From Streptomyces avicenniae (GTDB taxonomy: Bacteria > Actinomycetota > Actinomycetes > Streptomycetales > Streptomycetaceae), in contig NZ_JOEK01000017.1 of the NCBI RefSeq assembly GCF_000719135.1, positions 1 through 64,000 of the forward strand: a DNA stretch of 64,000 nt, written 5' to 3'. Position numbers and translations under genes: made by a program. Each line of letters opens with the position of its first letter. Position 1 is the stretch's first letter. Under the pieces are notes generated by a model. The model worked only from the letters and a program-made list of their open reading frames with translations, was not told the origin of the DNA and ran no database searches. Positions 1 to 8,274 of the stretch are shown piece after piece.

Positions 1-48
1 CGAGATCAGCCTCGGTCTCGTGGGCTCGGAGATGTGTATAAGAGACAG
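1..48. other. Illumina Nextera i7 adapter (non-genomic)
   Basis: Bases 30-48 are the 19-bp Tn5 mosaic end (AGATGTGTATAAGAGACAG). Bases 15-29 are the Nextera read-2 segment GTCTCGTGGGCTCGG. Bases 7-14 (CAGCCTCG) match the N710 i7 index as it lies in the adapter, and bases 1-6 (CGAGAT) match the end of the P7 oligo. This is library sequence that was not trimmed, so the real contig begins at base 49. Index identity is from memory. Confidence 0.97.
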
Positions 49-162
49 GAGCCGGGGCGGGCGGTCGGGGTCCACGAGCCAGAGGTACGTGCGGTGGCGC
101 AGGCGGTGGCGGAGGGGGGCGGTGCGGACGTGCGTGACGAGGGATTCGTACAGGGCGGGCAC
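49..162 (-). CDS. DUF1365 family protein, N-terminal fragment
   Basis: Reading the minus strand from a GTG at 162 gives 38 codons up to the adapter junction: it starts VPALYESLVTHVRTAPL and continues RHRLRHRTYLWLVDPD. This is the typical opening of DUF1365 proteins, which follow FAD-dependent amine-oxidase-like genes in many bacteria, as here. The rest of the gene is lost at the contig end. The function of the family is not established; its usual neighbours suggest lipid modification (inference). The start could lie slightly upstream in the 163-230 gap, which otherwise holds only G-rich sequence. Confidence 0.7.
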
Positions 163-230
163 CGGCGGGCGCGGGGGCGGGGGCTGAGGCTGGCGGGGGC
201 TTGACGGGCGGGGGCCTGACGGGCGGGGGG

Positions 231-1502
231 TCACCAGGTGGCTCCGAGCGCGTGGGCGGCGGCGACGCCGGAGCGGCAGCCGTCCTCGTGGAAGCCCCAG
301 CCGTGGTAGGCCCCGGCGTACGCGGTGGTGCGGGTGGCGAGGTCGGGCAGGGACGCCTGGGCGGCGACGGATTCCGGCGTGTAGATGGGGTGTTCGTACT
401 CCATGCGCGCCAGGAGGCGTTCGGGATCGACCCGGTCCTCGCCGCCGAGCGTGACAATGGGCGTCTCGGGGGTGTCGAGCCGCTGGAGCCGCCGCATGTC
501 GTAGCTGACGCGGACGCGGTCGGCGGCGGCCGTGCAGGACGGCATCAGGTAGTTCCACGAGGCGCGGGCGCCGGACGCGCGGGGCAGCAGGCGCGTGTCG
601 GTGTGCAGGAGCGTCACGTTGCGGGAGTAGCGGAAGGCGCCGAGGACGCGGCGTTCAGCCTCGGTCGGGTCGGCCAGGACGCGCAGGGCCTGGTCGGGGT
701 GGACGGCGACGACGACGGCGTCGAACGCCTCCGTGGCGCCGTCGCCCGTGGTGAGGCGCACGCCGTCGGTCGTGCGCCGCAGGGCGCGTACCGGTGTCGC
801 GGTCCTGACGGACGTCAGCTCCTTCGCGATGCGGTCCACGTAGGCGCGGGAGCCGCCCGTCACCGTCTTCCAGGCGGGCGATCCCGAGATGCTGAGCAGG
901 CCGTGGTGGGCGAGGAAGCGGAAGAGGTAGCGGGCGGGGTAGCGCAGGGCGGTGGAGGCGGAGCAGGACCAGACGGCCGAGACGAGCGGGGTGGCGAAGT
1001 GCGCGACGAAGTAGTCCGAGTAGCCGCCCGCGGTGAGGAACTCGCCGAAGGTCGGCTCGCCGAGGTGCGGCGACGAGTCGAGCAGCCGCCGGGCGGCGCG
1101 GTGGAACACCGGTACCTGGCCGAGCATTTCGAGGTAGCGGACGCGGAACGCGTTCCTCGGCTGGGCGAACAGCCCGCGCAGGCCGCGCGCGCCCGCGTAC
1201 TCCAGGCCGCAGCCCTCGCAGCGCACGGACATGCTCATCTCGGAGTCCTGCGTGCTGACGCCGAGTTCGCGGAAGAGCCGCAGCAGCGTGGGGTAGGTGC
1301 GGTCGTTGTGGACGATGAATCCGCTGTCCACGGCGGTGAGGCGCCCGTCCGCGCCCGGCAGGTCGTGGGTGTGCGCGTGGCCGCCGAGCCGCGTGTCGGC
1401 CTCGAACAGCGTGACGTCGTCCGCGCGGCGCAGGACGTACGCGGCCGTCAGCCCCGCGACACCCGACCCCACCACCGCCACACGCCGCCGGTCCTGTCCC
1501 AT
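231..1502 (-). CDS. FAD/NAD(P)-binding amine-oxidase-like oxidoreductase
   Basis: The 423-residue product opens with a dinucleotide-binding Rossmann fold (VAVVGSGVAGLTAA, GxGxxG at about residues 11-16), followed by the acidic end of the second strand (LFEADTRLGG) that binds ribose of FAD. The length and the motif HAHTHDL fit the COG2907 group of amine-oxidase-like flavoproteins. The next gene on the same strand is a DUF1365 protein, a frequent partner. In other bacteria such pairs lie beside cyclopropane-fatty-acid-synthase-like methyltransferases and act on membrane fatty acids, so a fatty-acid desaturase or oxidase role is plausible but inferred. The ATG at 1502 has an AAGGGG ribosome site on the minus strand. 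It is divergent from the hydrolase gene at 1707. Confidence 0.85.
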   Translation of the reverse strand: MGQDRRRVAVVGSGVAGLTAAYVLRRADDVTLFEADTRLGGHAHTHDLPGADGRLTAVDSGFIVHNDRTYPTLLRLFRELGVSTQDSEMSMSVRCEGCGLEYAGARGLRGLFAQPRNAFRVRYLEMLGQVPVFHRAARRLLDSSPHLGEPTFGEFLTAGGYSDYFVAHFATPLVSAVWSCSASTALRYPARYLFRFLAHHGLLSISGSPAWKTVTGGSRAYVDRIAKELTSVRTATPVRALRRTTDGVRLTTGDGATEAFDAVVVAVHPDQALRVLADPTEAERRVLGAFRYSRNVTLLHTDTRLLPRASGARASWNYLMPSCTAAADRVRVSYDMRRLQRLDTPETPIVTLGGEDRVDPERLLARMEYEHPIYTPESVAAQASLPDLATRTTAYAGAYHGWGFHEDGCRSGVAAAHALGATW

Positions 1503-1706
1503 GCCGCTCGCCCCTTCCGCTCCCGCCGCCTGTCCGGTTCACGGGTGATTCGGCGCCGGTGCCGGGGTGGATTGGTCCGCGCGGAGAAAATATCGGGGAG
1601 ATCCGAGGAAACCGCGGGACCGACCCATCCGGAGGGGGGTCCTGCACCGAATACGTGAGGGGGATCGGCGCGGGGCGTCCGCGCCGGGACCGGACGGAGG
1701 CGGCAC

Positions 1707-2444
1707 GTGGAGTGGCACAGGTCCCAGGGACTGCGCACCGGCGGCGGGCAGGACGCGGCGGAAGGCGTCGTCCTCTTCCTGCACGGCGGGCGCGCGGACG
1801 GCCTGGGCCCGCCGCCCCGCTGGAACCTCCCGGCCCTGCGCATGCGGCCGTTCGCCCGCGCCGTGCGCACGGCCGCGGGCGGCCGGGACGTCGCCACCGG
1901 CATCGTCCGCTACCGGTACCGCGGCTGGAACGGCGGACGGGCCGACGCGCTGCGCGACGCCGAGGACGCCCTCAGCGAGGCCACCCGCCGCTTCGGACCC
2001 GTGCCGATCGTGCTGGTCGGGCACTCCATGGGCGGCCGTGCGGCGCTGCGCGCGGCGGGCCGCCCCTGCGTGCGCGGCGTCGTCGCGCTGGCGCCGTGGT
2101 GCCCGCCGGACGACCCGGTGGACCAGCTCACCTCCACCAGCACCGTGCTGGTGCACGCGGACGAGGACCGGGTGACGGACCCGTACGGCTCCCTCTCCCT
2201 CGCCGCGCGCGCCCGCGCGGCGGGAGCAGCCGTCTGCCGCCTGGTCGTGCACGGCGGCGACCACGCGATGCTGCGCCGCGCCCCCGACTGGCACCGCACG
2301 GCGACGACGCTGGTGACCGGCCTGCTCGGCCTGACCCCGCTCCCGTCCGAGGTGACGGGCGCGCTGCACCGCGGCCCGGACGCGACCGGCCTCACCGGCC
2401 TGGCGATCCCCCTCCCTCCTGGCGGCCTCACACCCGGCCCCTGA
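1707..2444 (+). CDS. Alpha/beta-fold hydrolase
   Basis: The 245-residue protein has the alpha/beta-hydrolase signatures: an oxyanion-loop HGG early (VVLFLHGGRADG), the nucleophile elbow GHSMGG with the catalytic serine, an acidic residue in HADEDRVTD, and the histidine in HGGDHAML near residue 200. The set is complete, so it should be an active esterase- or peptidase-like hydrolase; the substrate cannot be told. The GTG start at 1707 is preceded by GGAGG at a spacing of six bases. The 1503-1706 gap shared with the divergent oxidoreductase gene should contain both promoters, though no clear one stands out. Confidence 0.85.
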   Translation: MEWHRSQGLRTGGGQDAAEGVVLFLHGGRADGLGPPPRWNLPALRMRPFARAVRTAAGGRDVATGIVRYRYRGWNGGRADALRDAEDALSEATRRFGPVPIVLVGHSMGGRAALRAAGRPCVRGVVALAPWCPPDDPVDQLTSTSTVLVHADEDRVTDPYGSLSLAARARAAGAAVCRLVVHGGDHAMLRRAPDWHRTATTLVTGLLGLTPLPSEVTGALHRGPDATGLTGLAIPLPPGGLTPGP

Positions 2445-2506
2445 CCACCCGCCCGGCACGGCGCCACCACCGCCCCGTCAACGCCTCACGACGACCGGAC
2501 TCCACC

Positions 2507-2570
2507 TCCTTCCCTATCCCTGCGAACTCCTTTCGTTACCTGCGATCTTCTTCCGTATCTCTGCGAACCT
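2507..2570. repeat. Three degenerate 20-21-bp direct repeats
   Basis: In the 2445-2660 gap the core CTGCGAA/T recurs at 2520, 2540 and 2561, each preceded by a pyrimidine-rich stretch resembling TTCCNTATC. The block is less GC-rich than its surroundings and lies after the hydrolase gene and after the end of the HNH gene on the other strand. It could be a decayed tandem repeat or a protein-binding iteron. Nothing else is recognisable in this gap. Confidence 0.4.
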
Positions 2571-2660
2571 GCATGCCCCCGCCCGGCGGCGCGGGCCCCT
2601 CCCCGCGCGCCCGACGCCGCGCCCGCCCCGGCCCATCGCGGCACCGCGCTCCGACACCCC

Positions 2661-3359
2661 TCATACGCCGCCCCGTTCCGCCAGGTAACGCCGGACAAGG
2701 TTCCCGAGCAGGTCTCCCGGATGCAGCCCCTCCTCGAACGCGGCCACCTGGAACCTGTGGTGGTCGAGGCTGGCGACCATCACCGTCTCCCACCGGGCGT
2801 CCGGGTGGCTCCCGGGGCAGCACATCCGGCGGGTGCAGAACCGCCCCGTGGCCCTGGGGCTCTCCGGCGTGGTCCACGGCCTGTGCGGGTAACGGGCCAG
2901 GGTCCGGCCGCATTCGCGCGCCACCTCGTGGATGCCCGCGCGCCGCGGCGGCCTGCTCCTGTCGCCGTAGTGGTGCTCGAACCACCGGGACCGGTCCGGG
3001 TCACGTATCTCCGCACGTGTGCGGCCGACGCGGGCGCGTATGCCCTCGACCGTGGCGAGCGGAAGGGTGTTCTTGGTGAACCGCAACTTCGGCCAACGCA
3101 GTTGCAGCTTCATGTCCGCGACCCACTCGGCGGCGGTGCGCCCCCGCTTCCAGCCGTTGCACCGGTCGCAGGCCGGGAGCAGGTTCCACCAGACATCGTG
3201 TCCCTGGTCCGCGACCGGTCGTTCGTGCTCCAGCGTCTCCGCGTCGGCCAGGTCGCAGTACACACACCTGCCCCCGTTGGCGGTGAGCACCATGACCCAC
3301 AACCACAGGCGCTGCGCGCCCCGTCTCCCCCGGGGCACGAAAGGCGACTCGGGTGACAT
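2661..3359 (-). CDS. HNH-type endonuclease-like protein
   Basis: The 232-residue product contains a compact HNH (beta-beta-alpha metal) finger: CVYCDLADAETLEHERPV, then NLLPACDRCNGWKRGRT. The two CxxC pairs bind structural zinc. EHERP occupies the position of the more usual DH/HH catalytic pair, and the N and following K/R are present. The C-terminal half is not recognisable apart from a cysteine pair (RRMCC). Such stand-alone HNH proteins occur in accessory regions and phage remnants; the target here is unknown. ATG 3359 is chosen because an AAGGAGG lies five bases upstream. The GTG immediately before it would be too close. The gap 3363-3624 shows no further gene. Confidence 0.75.
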   Translation of the reverse strand: MSPESPFVPRGRRGAQRLWLWVMVLTANGGRCVYCDLADAETLEHERPVADQGHDVWWNLLPACDRCNGWKRGRTAAEWVADMKLQLRWPKLRFTKNTLPLATVEGIRARVGRTRAEIRDPDRSRWFEHHYGDRSRPPRRAGIHEVARECGRTLARYPHRPWTTPESPRATGRFCTRRMCCPGSHPDARWETVMVASLDHHRFQVAAFEEGLHPGDLLGNLVRRYLAERGGV

Positions 3360-3566
3360 CACATCCTCCTTCTGACAGCACGGCGACAGGGAGGAAGCTA
3401 GCCACGGACACTGACAACGACGGGCTGTCCTGAGCAGGTCGGCGGGCGGACGGCACCACCGCCCTTCCGTCTCGGATCACATCCGATCGACAAGGCGCGT
3501 GGCCCGCCGTAGAAAGATCGACCGGGAACGTATCAGGCACCGCCAGCGATCACTTGAGAGCCGAAG

Positions 3567-3582
3567 TCACCCTTCCGGGTGA
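3567..3582. repeat. Perfect inverted repeat TCACCC-N4-GGGTGA
   Basis: TCACCC, four bases TTCC, then GGGTGA form a perfect 6-bp dyad. It lies between the HNH gene start and the end of the small membrane-protein gene. A copy with one mismatch (GTGTGA on the right arm) lies at 28436-28451. It could be an operator or a small RNA element; the function is unknown. Confidence 0.45.
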
Positions 3583-3624
3583 ATCCGTACTCCGACCCCC
3601 CAGGGATATCGCGTGGCACGGCGG

Positions 3625-3771
3625 TCAGCGCGGACGGGTCGGCGTACCGCGCTTGGCCTCGATCCTCGCTATCTGCACCTGCGCCCACGCCCGCACGCAC
3701 GCCGTCACGCCGACGCTCACCGCGACGGCACCGAACGCGGTCACCCAAACCACTGCTGTGGACGTGGCCAC
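3625..3771 (-). CDS. Small single-span membrane protein
   Basis: The gene encodes 48 residues from a GTG at 3771 that has GGGAGG five bases upstream, a strong ribosome site. The product has one hydrophobic helix (AVVWVTAFGAVAVSVGVTA, residues about 6-24) followed by an amphipathic basic tail (RAWAQVQIARIEAKRG). I know no family for it. The strong ribosome site and the clear hydrophobic/basic pattern argue that it is translated. It sits between the HNH nuclease gene and the MFS gene on the same strand. The 3772-3968 gap upstream holds nothing else I can identify. Confidence 0.55.
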   Translation of the reverse strand: MATSTAVVWVTAFGAVAVSVGVTACVRAWAQVQIARIEAKRGTPTRPR

Positions 3772-3968
3772 TGACACCTCCCGAGTCACAGGGACGCGCC
3801 CGCACTCCCCCACCGTCCGCCCGTCGGGCCGTTGTGAGGTCTTCCGGCGGGCCGCCCGTATCCAGAGTGGCACGGGCGGGTGCGACTGCACACCCGGCGC
3901 TGGTTGCGTGCACGCGGCTGACGGCGTACGACCGTGGTCCGGCGCGTGCCGGGCTGTCATGTCCTCCA

Positions 3969-5501
3969 CTACCGCGACGATCCCAGGCGCGAACACGCGC
4001 CCCCGGGACCGACTCGTCCGGCGCGCCGCCGCGACAGCAGCGACCCCAGCACCACGAACGCGCCGAGCACGAGGACGGCCACGCCCGTCACGCGCAGCGC
4101 GTCCTGCGCGGCCGAGACGAACGCGGCGCGGACGTCGTCGGCCCCACCGGGATCGACGGAGGCCAGGGCCTGCGCGACGGTGTGCGGGGCGTCGCCCGCG
4201 CGGACGTCGGCGGGCAGCGCGGCGGCGAACCGGGCGGCGAGGACCGTGCCGACGACCGCGACGCCGAGGGCACTGCCGAACTCCCGTGTCGTCGCCTGGA
4301 GTCCGGCGCCGACCCCGGCACGGTCCGGCGGCAAGGCACCCGCGACGGCGCCGGAGAGCGCGGGCAACGCGAGCGCCAGGCCGACCCCGATGACGGCGAG
4401 CCAGGCGGCGTACGCGGCATACGGCGTCCCCGCGCCGCTCGTGGACAGCCCGAGAAGTCCGCCGCCGATGGACGCGAAGGCGAGCGCGAGCGTCACGTCG
4501 AGGCCGACACGCCCCGCGACACGTCCGGCGCGCCGTGCGGCAAGGACCAGCGGGGCGGTCAGCGGGACGACGGCGAGCCCGGTGCGCAGGACGCCGAAGC
4601 CCTTCCCGTACTGGAGGAACGACGCGTTGACGTAGAACAGCGCGAACATCCCGAAGAAGACCGCCGTCATGCCGAGGCAGGCGTCGCGCAGTGCCCGCAC
4701 GCGGAACAGCCGCGGGTCGAGCAACGGGTGCGCGGCGCGCAGCCCGACGAGCGTCCAGACCGTGAACAGCACGGCCGAGGCGACGAATCCGGCGACGACG
4801 ACCGGGCTTCCCCAGCCCGCCTCGGGGCCTTGCACGACGCCGAGCAGCAGCGCGACCGACGCGGCGACGAGCAGGGCCGTGCCCAGCGGGTCGAGCGGGC
4901 GGTCGTGACGCGGCTGGACGGGCGCGACACGCGCCGTGAGCGCCGCGAGGACCAGCGCGACCGGCACGGCGGCGAGGAACAGCCACCGCCACGAGCCGCC
5001 GGAGAGCACCGCCCCACCGCCGACGTTGCCGACGACGCCGCCGATCCCCGTCATCGACGCCCAGGTCGCCGTCGTCGCGGCCCTGCGGTCGGCGGGGACG
5101 GCGTGCAGCAGGACGGCGAGCGTGTTGGGCAGCACGGCGGCAGCGCCCACGCCCGTGACGGCCCGGCCGACGAGGAGGAGCGGCACGTCCGACGCCACCG
5201 CCGACAGCAGCGCCCCGGCGGCGAACAGCCCGAGGCCCGTGAGCAACACGCCCTTGCGGCCGAACCGGTCGCCCGCCGCGCCGCCGGGGATCACCAGGCA
5301 GGCGAAGACGACGACGTAGGTGTCCACGATCCACAGCAGCGCCGACGGCGACGGATGCAGCGCGCCCGCAGCGAGCGCGGGGACGGCGAGGTTGACGGCA
5401 GCGACCGTCCCGATGACCAGGACGACGCAGGCGCACATGACGGCGAGCAGGCCACCGTACGAGGCGCGGGCAGGGGTGCGGGACAGGAGCTGAACGGGCA
5501 T
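3969..5501 (-). CDS. MFS drug-efflux-type transporter (DHA2 family)
   Basis: The 510-residue protein has about 14 hydrophobic segments, the usual count for the DHA2 drug:H+ antiporter group. It carries the family motif A between helices 2 and 3 (GDRFGRKG) and the motif C-like GxxxG-rich helix 5 (IGGVVGNVGGG). The start MPVQLLSRTP at 5501 places helix 1 at the expected distance; longer readings upstream have no membrane character. It is divergent from a LysR regulator with a 75-bp intergenic region carrying a LysR-type dyad, which suggests that the regulator controls this exporter in response to an unknown small molecule. Confidence 0.88.
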   Translation of the reverse strand: MPVQLLSRTPARASYGGLLAVMCACVVLVIGTVAAVNLAVPALAAGALHPSPSALLWIVDTYVVVFACLVIPGGAAGDRFGRKGVLLTGLGLFAAGALLSAVASDVPLLLVGRAVTGVGAAAVLPNTLAVLLHAVPADRRAATTATWASMTGIGGVVGNVGGGAVLSGGSWRWLFLAAVPVALVLAALTARVAPVQPRHDRPLDPLGTALLVAASVALLLGVVQGPEAGWGSPVVVAGFVASAVLFTVWTLVGLRAAHPLLDPRLFRVRALRDACLGMTAVFFGMFALFYVNASFLQYGKGFGVLRTGLAVVPLTAPLVLAARRAGRVAGRVGLDVTLALAFASIGGGLLGLSTSGAGTPYAAYAAWLAVIGVGLALALPALSGAVAGALPPDRAGVGAGLQATTREFGSALGVAVVGTVLAARFAAALPADVRAGDAPHTVAQALASVDPGGADDVRAAFVSAAQDALRVTGVAVLVLGAFVVLGSLLSRRRAGRVGPGGACSRLGSSR

Positions 5502-5559
5502 ACCCGCGACCGTAGGAACCCACCGGACCTCCGCGCCACGCAACTTTGACAATGCTGGC

Positions 5560-5574
5560 TTGCGTACGATGCAA
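5560..5574. promoter_or_regulatory. Probable LysR operator
   Basis: TTGC-N7-GCAA is a T-N11-A-type interrupted dyad typical of LysR-family binding sites. It lies in the 75-bp space between the divergent MFS gene and the LysR gene, ending two bases before the LysR start. A further GCAA half-site is at 5540-5543. Confidence 0.5.
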
Positions 5575-5576
5575 CT

Positions 5577-6470
5577 ATGACGGACCACCTCGACCTGAAC
5601 CTGCTGCGCGTGTTCGACGCGCTGCTCCAGGAGTGCAGCGTCACGGCGGCCTCCGAACGGCTGCACCTGTCCGTCCCCGCGACCAGCCGGGCGCTGGGGC
5701 GGCTGCGCCGCGCGATGGGCGACCCGATCCTCGTACGCGCCGGGCGGGGCATGGCGCCCACGCCGTTCGCGCTGCGCACCGCGCCACGGGTGCGGTCGCT
5801 GCTGGACGAGGCGTCGGCGCTGATCACCGCGGACCGCGAGGTGTCGGCCGCCGACCTGCGCCGTACGTTCACGATCCGCATCAACGACGGCGTGTCCGCG
5901 ACGCTGGCGACGGCCGCCGTCGAGGCCACCGCGGCCGTCGCCCCCGGGGTGGTGCTGCGCTTCGTGCCGGAGGGCAGCGAGAGCCTGGAGCCGCTGCGCG
6001 ACGGCTCGATCGACATGGACATCGGCGTCGGGGAGGCCACCGCACCCGACCTCCGCACGGCCCCGCTGTACCGCGAACGGCTCGTCGGCATCGTGCGGGC
6101 GGACGGACCGCTGGGCCGCAACCGGCGCCCGACACTGCGTCAACTGTGCGACCACCCGCACGTCTCGGCGTCCCGCCGGGGGCGCGCCCGTGGCCCGCTG
6201 GACGACGTGCTCGACGCGGCGGGGCTGCGACGCCACGTCGCGGCCGTCGTCCCGACGTTCGCCGCCGCGCTGCTGATCGCGTCGAGCCGTTACGTGGGCC
6301 TCGTCCCCCAGCGGCTCGCGGAACAGTACGGCCCGGCGCTGGGCCTGCGGTGGTTCCCGATCCCCGCCGACCTGCCGCCCCTCGACGTACGCCTGCTCTG
6401 GCACGCACGCCTCGACGCGGACCCGGCCCAGCGCTGGCTACGCGACACAATCCGCGCAACGCTCTCCTGA
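5577..6470 (+). CDS. LysR-family transcriptional regulator
   Basis: The 297-residue protein has the N-terminal winged helix-turn-helix of the family (LNLLRVFDALLQECSVTAA, then LHLSVPATSRALGRLR; residues about 6-60). A periplasmic-binding-protein-like effector domain follows (about residues 90-295; FTIRINDGVSATLA, RDGSIDMDIGVGE). Length and layout are typical of full-length, NodD/SyrM-like members. The ATG at 5577 follows the intergenic dyad directly, fitting autoregulation together with control of the divergent exporter. The effector is unknown. Confidence 0.9.
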   Translation: MTDHLDLNLLRVFDALLQECSVTAASERLHLSVPATSRALGRLRRAMGDPILVRAGRGMAPTPFALRTAPRVRSLLDEASALITADREVSAADLRRTFTIRINDGVSATLATAAVEATAAVAPGVVLRFVPEGSESLEPLRDGSIDMDIGVGEATAPDLRTAPLYRERLVGIVRADGPLGRNRRPTLRQLCDHPHVSASRRGRARGPLDDVLDAAGLRRHVAAVVPTFAAALLIASSRYVGLVPQRLAEQYGPALGLRWFPIPADLPPLDVRLLWHARLDADPAQRWLRDTIRATLS

Positions 6471-6565
6471 CCCCCGCTTCCGAACGCACGCGAACCCCGC
6501 CGGGCACCACGCGCCGCCGCTAGGCTCGCGATGCGAAAGCACCTCACGGACAGCTCCGAGCCAGG

Positions 6566-6693
6566 TTCGGAACCTGAAGCGTGCCCACGACACGCACATC
6601 GCGCCGAAGAAAAAAGTCCGGTATCAGCAGAACTCGTGGCACAGGCACCCGATCTACTCAGCTACGCTCCGCACAACACACAGCTCAACGACA
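6566..6693 (+). promoter_or_regulatory. CRISPR array 1 leader
   Basis: This 128-bp segment aligns without gaps to the leader of array 2 (18065-18192). Shared blocks are TTCGGAACCT, GTGCCCA, ATCGC, CCGAAGA, GTCCGGT and CTACGCT. CTACGCT starts exactly 32 bases before the first repeat in both, and GTCCGGT starts 78 bases before it in both. It should contain the array promoter and the signals used by Cas1-Cas2 for spacer insertion. The region 6471-6565 shows nothing else. Confidence 0.85.
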
Positions 6694-7979
6694 GTGGCGG
6701 TCGCCCTCCGGGGCGACTGAGGATCGCAACCGGTGGTGAGGGTAACGGTTGGTGCGGTGGCGCGTCGGGTGGCGGTCGCCCTCCGGGGCGACTGAGGATC
6801 GCAACGTCGAAGCGCCGCGCGACTGCCACGCCGTCGCCAGCGTGGCGGTCGCCCTCCGGGGCGACTGAGGATCGCAACGACTCGCTGAGCCTCGGCGGCC
6901 GCCTGGCGCTGGAGTGTGGCGGTCGCCCTCCGGGGCGACTGAGGATCGCAACGTGCCCGGCCTGCTGGAGGTCCCAGGTCAGGTCGTGGTGGCGGTCGCC
7001 CTCCGGGGCGACTGAGGATCGCAACTCGGTGCCCTGCCAGCCCCCGTACGCCGACTTGCGACGGTGGCGGTCGCCCTCCGGGGCGACTGAGGATCGCAAC
7101 GCTGGGGCGTTCGGGCGCGATGTCGGGGAGGGCTTTCCAGGTGGCGGTCGCCCTCCGGGGCGACTGAGGATCGCAACGGGTTGCCCCAGCGGGAGCCCCT
7201 GCCGACGTACTTGTGGCGGTCGCCCTCCGGGGCGACTGAGGATCGCAACGGCCGCGTGCACGAGCTGGTCGGCGGCCTGACCCGTGGCGGTCGCCCTCCG
7301 GGGCGACTGAGGATCGCAACGCCATGCTGGTCCTCTCACCTGCGGCGACACATCGGTGGCGGTCGCCCTCCGGGGCGACTGAGGATCGCAACGAACTGAA
7401 GGAGGCTCTCGGCTACCGCGCCAACGGGGGTGGCGGTCGCCCTCCGGGGCGACTGAGGATCGCAACCTGCACGTAGGCCCAGCCGACGCCGAGACCGGCT
7501 CCCGTGGAGTGGCGGTCGCCCTCCGGGGCGACTGAGGATCGCAACTCGCCAAGGCCGAGGAGTGGACCCACCCGGGCGAGGGCGTGGCGGTCGCCCTCCG
7601 GGGCGACTGAGGATCGCAACCTGTCCGTTCGGGTCATCTCGGTGAGGGTGCGGGTGGCGGTCGCCCTCCGGGGCGACTGAGGATCGCAACTCTCCTACGA
7701 GCGCATCATCGGCATGGCGGCCCGCGGTGGCGGTCGCCCTCCGGGGCGACTGAGGATCGCAACGAGTCGTCGCTGCGGCAGGTGTCCACCACCCTGGGCC
7801 GTGGCGGTCGCCTTCCGGGGCGACTGAGGATCGCAACGCCTCGGCCTCCGCCGCGTCGGCCGGGGTCTGGCAGGTGGCGGTCGCTCTCCGGGGCGACTGA
7901 GGATCGCAACCTCCGGCTGACGGCGACTTGGTGATGGGTGAGGTGTAGCGGTCGCCCTCCGGGATGGCCGAAGTCCAAC
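6694..7979 (+). CRISPR. CRISPR array 1 (type I-C, 18 repeats)
   Basis: There are eighteen copies of a 37-bp repeat and 17 spacers of 33-42 bp. The repeat begins GTGGCGGTCG and ends GGATCGCAAC. Arms GTCGCCC and GGGCGAC form a hairpin with a short loop, and the 3' end resembles the ATTGAAAC-type handle of type I-C. Repeats start at 6694, 6769, 6842, 6916, 6989, 7064, 7141, 7213, 7284, 7356, 7430, 7509, 7584, 7654, 7727, 7801, 7874 and 7945. Repeats 16 and 17 carry single changes, and the last (7945-7979) is shortened and diverged. So the leader-proximal (newest) end is on the left and the array is read on the plus strand, against the cas operon. Confidence 0.98.
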
Positions 7980-8051
7980 CGGTCCCCCAAAGGACAACTG
8001 GCTGGCCCCGCCGCGCCCCTCGCGGGCGACCGCCGCATCAGTGCAGGCAGT

Positions 8052-8090
8052 AGGCGTGCGCCCGTGCCCGCGTGCGCGGGGCGCACGCCT
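8052..8090. terminator. Hairpin after array 1
   Basis: AGGCGTGCGCCC (8052-8063) pairs perfectly with GGGCGCACGCCT (8079-8090) around a 15-base GC-rich loop. It stands about 70 bases after the degenerate last repeat and before the oxygenase gene, so it probably ends the pre-crRNA transcript. There is no T-tract, which is common for Streptomyces terminators. Confidence 0.6.
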
Positions 8091-8274
8091 GATGCCACGT
8101 GCGGGTGACACCGAACGTATCCCCCGACATTCGGGAACGCGATCCGCCATCGTGCTCGCGTGGTCCCTCGTCGTCTGCCGGGCCCGGCGGGCGGGGAGGG
8201 GCGCGTTCGTGCTGTCCGCTTCCGGTCCGGCAGCGGAGCACATCGCCGATCCGAACCAAGAGGGAGTACTCGCT

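Noticed and set aside
201..1658. Long plus-strand frame opposite the FAD oxidoreductase gene
   Set aside because: Shadow of the real minus-strand gene: composition is Gly/Val/Arg-rich without any recognisable domain, as is usual in very GC-rich DNA.
3625..3771. Type I toxin-like peptide
   Set aside because: A single-span basic peptide could be a toxin, but no antisense RNA promoter or antitoxin feature is visible; left as a small membrane protein.
3533..3913. 126-codon minus-strand frame overlapping the small membrane-protein gene
   Set aside because: Low-complexity Arg/Gly product; the overlapping 48-codon gene has a strong ribosome site and a membrane helix.
6531..8098. Long Gly/Arg/Pro-repeat reading frames across array 1 on both strands
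   Set aside because: They are produced by the CRISPR repeat period of about 74 bases, which keeps frames open; no ribosome site, and the repeats are plainly CRISPR.
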